A stretch of DNA of 64,000 bases from positions 47,732,353 to 47,796,352 of the forward strand of contig NC_133387.1 of the NCBI RefSeq assembly GCF_047511655.1, in the 5' to 3' direction. Made by a program: the position numbers and the translations under genes. The stretch comes from Castor canadensis (Eukaryota > Chordata > Mammalia > Rodentia > Castoridae). The notes below the pieces were generated by a model that saw only the letters and a list, made by a program, of their open reading frames with translations, was not told where the DNA came from and did no database searches. Shown piece by piece: positions 63,711-64,000 of the stretch (positions are counted from its first letter, which is position 1; the number at the start of each line of letters is the position of its first letter).

Positions 63711-64000
63711 TGATGGGGTGGGGTAAGAGGGACTCTAGTAGGCAAGCTCTTGGAGATAAAGGATAGACTTCTATTTGTCATTGTAGATCCAGCTCAGAGC
63801 TCAGCAACTGTTGACTGAATAAATGAATGGCTGGATTATTGTCAAATGAACATGAAGGCAAGGAAACTCTTTAAGGCTGGAAATTTATCAAGGTAATGAA
63901 AGAAAATGTCAAAACAAATGTCAAAGCTTTGACATTGTTTCCATCTGGTCACAATCAGTAGCTACCAATGGTTACCACAATTGTCTCTGACTATACAGTT

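Larger units (their letters stand above)
58312..64000 (-). other. PPP1R9A: PPP1R9A intron continuing past the right edge
   Basis: No further neurabin exon could be found to the edge of the window. Holds a reversed tRNA-type SINE, a 22-base palindrome, a short inverted repeat and a GA microsatellite. The rest is unassigned. Confidence 0.65.

Overview
This is a stretch of mammalian nuclear DNA. It holds one complete gene and the 3' end of a second, and the two converge tail to tail. The plus strand carries paraoxonase 1 (PON1): nine coding exons between 8372 and 33096, joining into an unbroken 355-codon reading frame. The minus strand carries the last exons and long 3' UTR of PPP1R9A (neurabin-1): six coding exons between 58311 and 42105, giving 273 residues that include the C-terminal SAM domain. 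The same neighbours in the same relative orientation are known on human chromosome 7q21.3, so the synteny supports both calls.

The repeats point to a rodent. ID-type SINEs and a B1-like SINE are present. So is an abundant tRNA-derived SINE with the core 'GGCTCAAGTGGTAGAGTGCCTGCC'-like A box (written here as a consensus), sometimes fused behind a B1-like dimer. In my memory this SINE set is typical of beavers (Castor) within Castorimorpha; that species call is inference. Older mammalian repeats (MIR, L2, old L1, MER5-like and MER2/Tigger DNA transposons) fill the introns.

Layout: 1-8200 is PON1 upstream sequence, mostly old L1 and SINEs. 8200-8371 is the likely PON1 promoter and 5' UTR. 8372-33096 is PON1, with introns from 328 bp to 6.8 kb. 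33097 to about 33350 is the PON1 3' UTR with an AATAAA signal. About 33.35-35.66 kb is the short intergenic gap. About 35.66-42.1 kb is the inferred PPP1R9A 3' UTR (minus). 42.1-58.3 kb holds PPP1R9A exons and introns, and 58.3-64 kb is PPP1R9A intron.

Function: PON1 is a liver-made, HDL-bound, calcium-dependent lactonase/arylesterase. Neurabin-1 is a neuronal scaffold for actin and protein phosphatase 1. The two are neighbours without a shared pathway. No previously undescribed multi-gene system is visible. The most notable items are the intact PON1 with unusual substitutions (for example Leu at position 184), a 24-nt in-frame neurabin microexon with an upstream TGC motif, an unidentified antisense coding-like frame beside PON1 exon 2, a local duplication around PON1 exon 9, and several clean nested transposon insertions.
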